A DNA stretch of 8,399 bases from contig JAGWYX010000126.1 of the NCBI GenBank assembly GCA_018969165.1, forward strand, positions 1 to 8,399, read 5' to 3'. Made by a program: the position numbers and the translations under genes. Every line of letters begins with the position of its first letter. Positions within the stretch are counted from its first letter, which is position 1. A model generated the notes under the pieces. It worked only from the letters and a program-made list of their open reading frames with translations. It had not been told where the DNA came from and ran no database searches. The DNA comes from Verrucomicrobiota bacterium. GTDB taxonomy: Bacteria; Verrucomicrobiota; Verrucomicrobiia; Limisphaerales; JAGWYX01. Below, one piece after another: positions 6,701 to 8,399 of this stretch.

Positions 6701-8399
6701 GCCGTGTCAATCGCCTCGCTTGGACCGCGCAGGTTCAGGAGATACGACACGCGGTTCACCATCATCGCGTGCCCGTTGCCGGTCGCCGCGAACGCGTGGG
6801 ACGCGCCCGCCCGCGCCAGCACTTCCTGAAAGTCATTGAACTGCACCCCGGCGAAAACCCCTACCCGCCGGCCCGAGAGTCCCGACGGCGACTCACCGGC
6901 AGCCTCCAGCGTTCGCCACACGACTTCGAGAAACAAACGGTGCTGCGGATCCATCAGCTCTGCCTCACGCGGCGAAATGCCGAAAAACCGGGCGTCGAAC
7001 CGGTCCACCCCGGCGATGAACCCGCCCCATTTCGAATTCGTCTTGTCCAGGGCCCGGGTGATGTCGCCAAAATAGGCCGTCGCGTCCCATCGTTCCGCCG
7101 GGATTTCCGTGATCAGGTCATCCCCGTTTGCCAGATGCCGCCAAAAGGCCGCCAGGTCGGGCGAGCCGGGCAAAATCCCGTGCATGCCGACAATCGCAAT
7201 CGGCGCATCGGCAGGTCCGGAGCCCGCCGGGCCGACAACCTGCGCCGTGCTGCGGCCCGGCGGAAGTACCTCTGCTTTCGGCGCCGGACCGCGCTCGAAT
7301 TCTTTCATGGCCGGGTGAGCTTCCAGCAAGTGCCGGGAGAGCGCGGCCATCGTCGGATGGGCGAAAAACAGGCTCGGACTTACGTCCACCCCGAGTTGCT
7401 GGCTCAACTTCTGCGCCAATGCCTTCAGCGTGATGGAATCGAAACCGAATTCGGTGAGATTAACCTCCGGATCGAGATCGCGCTCCCTCACTTGCAGCAG
7501 GGCTCGAATGTGCCCTTTCATCATCTCGACCAACTGTCCTTCGCCCATCCCGCCTTCATGCCCTGCGGACCTTTCAGACTCGGTGGGTTTCAGGCTGTTC
7601 GCCGGAAATAATCCCATGCCTCGCCGCAAACTGGTCGCCAGTTTTTCCGCTTCGCCCAACACGACCGCACAGCGCGTCGCACCCGAACCGAGCGCCCGCT
7701 TGATCGCGCGAACCCCCGTGGCCGGATCCATCGGCACAATGCCTTGGGCCGACCGCAGCCAGTTCTCCCATCTTCGTTCCAAGGCCGCGTCGCCGAAACG
7801 CATCCCGACGCCTTGCCATTGCGGCCAGTTGATCGACAACGTCCGCCCCTCTCGTGCCCCCTGCCTCCACTCCGCGAAAGCGTCCAGGAATCCGTTCGCC
7901 GCGGCGTAACCACCCGCCTCCGAAAGCCCGACCAAGGCGGCCAGGGACGAAAACACCACGAACCACGCAGGCGGATCGCCGGTGGTTGCCTCGTCCAGAT
8001 AGACGGACCCTCGGACCTTAGCCGCCAGGACCGACCGAATTTCATCCATGGTCACGCTCGCCAACGCCCCTCGGCCGATCACACCCGCCGCGTGGAGAAT
8101 GCCGTCAAGCCGCCCAAACTTCTCTCTGGCCTGGGCCACGATCCAGTGGACATCTTCTCGCAGACCGACATCCCCGCGCACATAGACGGCCTCTCCACCC
8201 CGCTCCCGCAACTCTTCCAGCAAGCCCGCGATGCTCTCATTCTCCGCCGAGCGGCCAACCAGGACGATTCGCGCTTTGGCCTCCTCCGCCAGCCAGCGGG
8301 CGAAAACCCGGCCCAAACCGCCGGCGCCCCCGGTGACCAACCAGACTCCGCGCTCAGGAATCGCCGGCTCAGCCTCGGTCGAGCATTCGGCCATGACTC
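1..8399 (-). CDS. Trans-AT type I polyketide synthase, interior fragment (KR-ACP-KS-KR-ACP-KS-DH-KR)
   Basis: One frame on the minus strand is open across the whole window (2799 complete codons from 8397 to 1). All domains were found in this same frame, so there is no frameshift. The protein would act in the cytoplasm as an assembly-line megasynthase, condensing malonyl-derived units on phosphopantetheinylated ACPs. Two KS, two ACP, one DH and three KR domains (first and last partial) are recognisable by active-site motifs. No GHSxG acyltransferase motif occurs after either KS, and both post-KS linkers end in LPxYPFxRxRxW, as in trans-AT PKSs; acyl loading must therefore come from a separate AT. 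The ATG at 8396-8394 lies just before the KR nucleotide-binding motif and is very unlikely to be the real start, because the structural half of that KR should be upstream. Codon use is uniformly GC-rich except in the repeat-like insert at about 1538-1686. Product and gene name cannot be assigned from this fragment. Confidence 0.97.
739..1500 (-). other. Dehydratase domain DH
   Basis: Dehydrates the beta-hydroxyacyl chain of the KS2 module, giving an alkene. About 254 residues (fragment residues 2300-2553). The catalytic His is in the HxxxGxxxxP motif HRLNGAAVLP (His codon 1467-1465). The second catalytic pair is in LHPGVLDNVFQ, matching DxxxQ (Asp codon 975-973, Gln codon 963-961). The YGP motif is present as LAYGPRL (Tyr codon 1098-1096), with Leu where Phe is usual. 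All key residues are retained, so it should be active, and it does not show the residue losses I associate with pyran-synthase-type DH homologues. It lies before KR3 in the usual DH-KR order. A double-bond-shifting role cannot be excluded. Confidence 0.94.
1538..1686. repeat. Palindromic interspersed repeat-like insert within the coding sequence
   Basis: This block has several repeat signatures in about 150 bp. A perfect palindromic stem lies at 1577-1607. An outer complementary pair flanks it (CCTCTCC at 1566-1572 and GGAGAGG at 1621-1627). An 11-bp direct repeat GCCTCGATTCA occurs at 1632-1642 and again at 1645-1655. The edges carry ATG-containing words (CCCATGAACGGGG near 1538, TCCATGGA near 1679). 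Translated on the minus strand it gives low-complexity sequence such as GPAGTLSSAGSGGEGRGE and PFMGSGRGSG, with no PKS domain character. I recall similar blocks, with translated words like FMGS and MNRGPES, dispersed through verrucomicrobial genomes, but could not search. It encodes no transposase and looks like a non-autonomous REP/MITE-type element. The boundaries are approximate. Confidence 0.6.
1577..1607. repeat. Perfect 15-bp inverted repeat with 1-nt centre
   Basis: CCCTCTCCTCCGCTG (1577-1591) is exactly reverse-complementary to 1593-1607, with a single C at 1592 between the arms. With the outer pair at 1566-1572 and 1621-1627 it could form an extended GC-rich cruciform or RNA hairpin. 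It sits in mid-gene with no U-tract on either strand, so I do not call it a terminator. It is the core of the repeat-like insert between KS2 and DH. Confidence 0.9.
2239..3555 (-). other. Ketosynthase domain KS2
   Basis: Second condensing domain, 439 residues (fragment residues 1615-2053), the same length as KS1. It begins DIAIIGLSGRYPGAPTLEAF and ends SSFGAGGANAHLVVEE. The triad is canonical: VDTACSSSL (Cys codon 3027-3025), EAHGTGTALGDP (His codon 2622-2620) and NIGHLEAAAG (His codon 2502-2500). The segment SSLPWSIANRISYTLDLRGP ahead of the Cys, with TAIHQACESL after it, looks to me like the trans-AT KS group that accepts beta-hydroxyacyl chains. That would agree with delivery of a KR2-reduced, undehydrated chain from ACP2. 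This clade impression is from memory and was not tested by phylogeny. Confidence 0.97.
3670..3894 (-). other. Acyl carrier protein domain ACP2 (GINSI motif)
   Basis: Carrier domain closing the KS1-KR2 module, about 75 residues (fragment residues 1502-1576). It begins SLLFWLRTIYAEE. The phosphopantetheine site lies in FGVLGINSILVHQL, with Ser at codon 3792-3790. The residue before this Ser is Asn (3795-3793) instead of the near-invariant Asp of the DSL/DSI motif. The following FSRTVFYEHENLRSVAARL fits the LSKTLFFEYxTL pattern common in trans-AT ACPs, so the fold is well supported. The Asn could weaken recognition by the phosphopantetheinyl transferase or simply be tolerated. An Ala/Ser/Asp-rich linker of about 40 residues leads into KS2. 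Confidence 0.92.
3961..5364 (-). other. Ketoreductase domain KR2 (structural plus catalytic halves)
   Basis: Reduces the beta-keto group formed by KS1 to a hydroxyl. The structural subdomain starts near LTLHEPCWIPEPL (5364) and contains a degenerate Rossmann start, ILVIGTDD. The catalytic half begins at 4659 with ERGVYLISGGGGGLG, where Thr of the usual TGG is Ser. Catalytic Lys is in LAPKIAG (4323-4321), the Ser pair in VLMSSVS (4254-4249), and Tyr and Asn in DYAYANAFL (Tyr codon 4212-4210, Asn 4200-4198). After HAAGV comes IDD, a B-type LDD-like motif predicting a D-configured beta-hydroxyl, although a Trp is also present in VVWGSAG. No DH lies in this module, so the alcohol should be retained. 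Near the C-terminus the run LLTNSS uses AT-rich codons (CTA, ACT, AAT, AGT) unlike its surroundings. Confidence 0.95.
5365..5889 (-). other. Post-KS1 linker (AT-less flanking subdomain)
   Basis: About 175 residues between KS1 and KR2, where a cis-AT enzyme would carry an acyltransferase of about 300 residues. It starts with an Ala/Pro-rich hinge, continues through YLATLSAKTETALRSRAAEL and VCYTLNAGRAHF, and closes with IELPGYPFERQRHW (the LPGYPF to HW part at about 5460-5425). This is the pattern of the KS-flanking subdomain in trans-AT PKSs, a probable docking surface for the free-standing acyltransferase. No GHSxG nucleophile motif is present. The last 20 or so residues (GAGEIACDTTDACQ) are a variable hinge into the structural half of KR2. 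Confidence 0.88.
5890..7206 (-). other. Ketosynthase domain KS1
   Basis: Catalyses decarboxylative Claisen condensation between the chain received from ACP1 and the extender on ACP2. 439 residues (fragment residues 398-836). It begins with APIAIVGMHGILPG and ends with SFGYGGANAHVLLEE. The active-site Cys lies in IDTACSSSL (codon 6699-6697); the catalytic His residues lie in EAHGTAT (codon 6294-6292) and NIGHLEP (codon 6144-6142). The Cys-His-His triad is complete, so the domain should elongate rather than be a KS0. Two near-catalytic positions deviate from consensus: HGTGT is HGTAT, and GHLEAAAG is GHLEPAAG. The run TGNGHAMMVNRVSYLL before the Cys resembles trans-AT KS sequences known to me. 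Substrate class should be set by phylogeny, which could not be run here. Confidence 0.97.
7315..7539 (-). other. Acyl carrier protein domain ACP1
   Basis: Carries the acyl intermediate on a 4'-phosphopantetheine arm. About 75 residues (fragment residues 287-361). The helix II motif is FGFDSITLKAL, with the canonical Asp-Ser pair; the modified Ser is codon 7437-7435. The domain continues into LFFAHPTMAALSRHLL, the usual ACP helix III-IV region. It ends the module containing KR1 and is followed by a linker of about 36 residues rich in Pro, Gly and Ala (7314-7207) leading into KS1. It is a single ACP with no tandem copy, and there is no Trp just after the DSI motif of the kind associated with beta-branching ACPs. 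Confidence 0.94.
7651..8397 (-). other. Ketoreductase domain KR1 (catalytic half; N-terminal half outside window)
   Basis: NADPH-dependent reduction of the beta-keto group on the growing chain carried by ACP1. The Rossmann motif GVWLVTGGAGGLGR begins at 8349 (residue 17 of the fragment). It is followed by ILHAAGV, a catalytic Lys (AAKVRG, codon 8019-8017), the Ser pair in VFSSLAAL (7950-7945), the catalytic Tyr in GYAAANGFL (codon 7908-7906), and SINWPQW, so the short-chain dehydrogenase active site is intact. After HAAGV the sequence is IGRGA, with no LDD-type aspartate, and the Trp typical of A-type KRs before the active-site Tyr is Val. The usual motif rules therefore do not give a clear stereochemical call; absence of the Asp weakly favours the L-configured alcohol. 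Whether a DH precedes it cannot be seen. Confidence 0.93.

Noticed and set aside
5905..7611. 568-residue open frame on the plus strand opposite KS1 and the KR1-ACP1 region
   Set aside because: It is exactly in codon register with the PKS frame on the opposite strand. In-register antisense stops need TTA, CTA or TCA codons in the PKS gene, which are rare at this GC content. The translation is Arg/His/Pro-rich with no recognisable domain, whereas the minus strand gives complete KS, ACP and KR motifs.
8394..8396. ATG at the upstream edge of the minus-strand frame as a possible gene start
   Set aside because: It lies only about 15 codons before the KR1 nucleotide-binding motif. A start here would delete the KR structural half and leave a KR without its module, and the frame is still open at the edge.

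Overview
The window lies entirely inside one very large gene on the minus strand. Reading from 8399 down to 1, the frame whose codons begin at coordinates divisible by three has no stop over 2799 codons and runs off both edges, so neither the start codon nor the stop codon is visible. There is no intergenic DNA, no RNA gene and no credible second gene. The product is an interior fragment of a multimodular type I polyketide synthase.

Domain order in the direction of translation is: KR1 (partial, about 8397-7651), ACP1 (7539-7315), KS1 (7206-5890), post-KS linker (5889-5365), KR2 (5364-3961), ACP2 (3894-3670), KS2 (3555-2239), post-KS linker (2238-1501), DH (1500-739), KR3 (711-1, cut after TGGWGG). 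That is the end of one module, one complete KS-KR-ACP module, and most of a KS-DH-KR module. No acyltransferase domain follows either KS. Each KS instead ends in a linker of about 150-180 residues closing with an LPxYPFxRxRxW signature, the usual arrangement in trans-AT (AT-less) PKSs, where a separate acyltransferase loads malonyl units onto the ACPs. The complete module should extend the chain by two carbons and leave a beta-hydroxyl. The next module should extend again, reduce and probably dehydrate to an alkene, subject to domains beyond the window edge.

The most unusual DNA feature is a GC-rich, inverted-repeat-rich block (about 1538-1686) inside the coding sequence, in the linker between KS2 and DH. 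It contains a perfect 15-bp stem with a 1-nt centre (1577-1607), an outer complementary pair and a short direct repeat. It looks like a dispersed palindromic element that entered the gene without breaking the frame.

Organism: a high-GC bacterium. The insert resembles, from memory, interspersed repeats of Verrucomicrobia-type genomes, and that phylum is known to carry trans-AT PKS clusters, but myxobacterial, acidobacterial or proteobacterial hosts cannot be excluded. The two long plus-strand open frames are in-register antisense shadows of the PKS gene.
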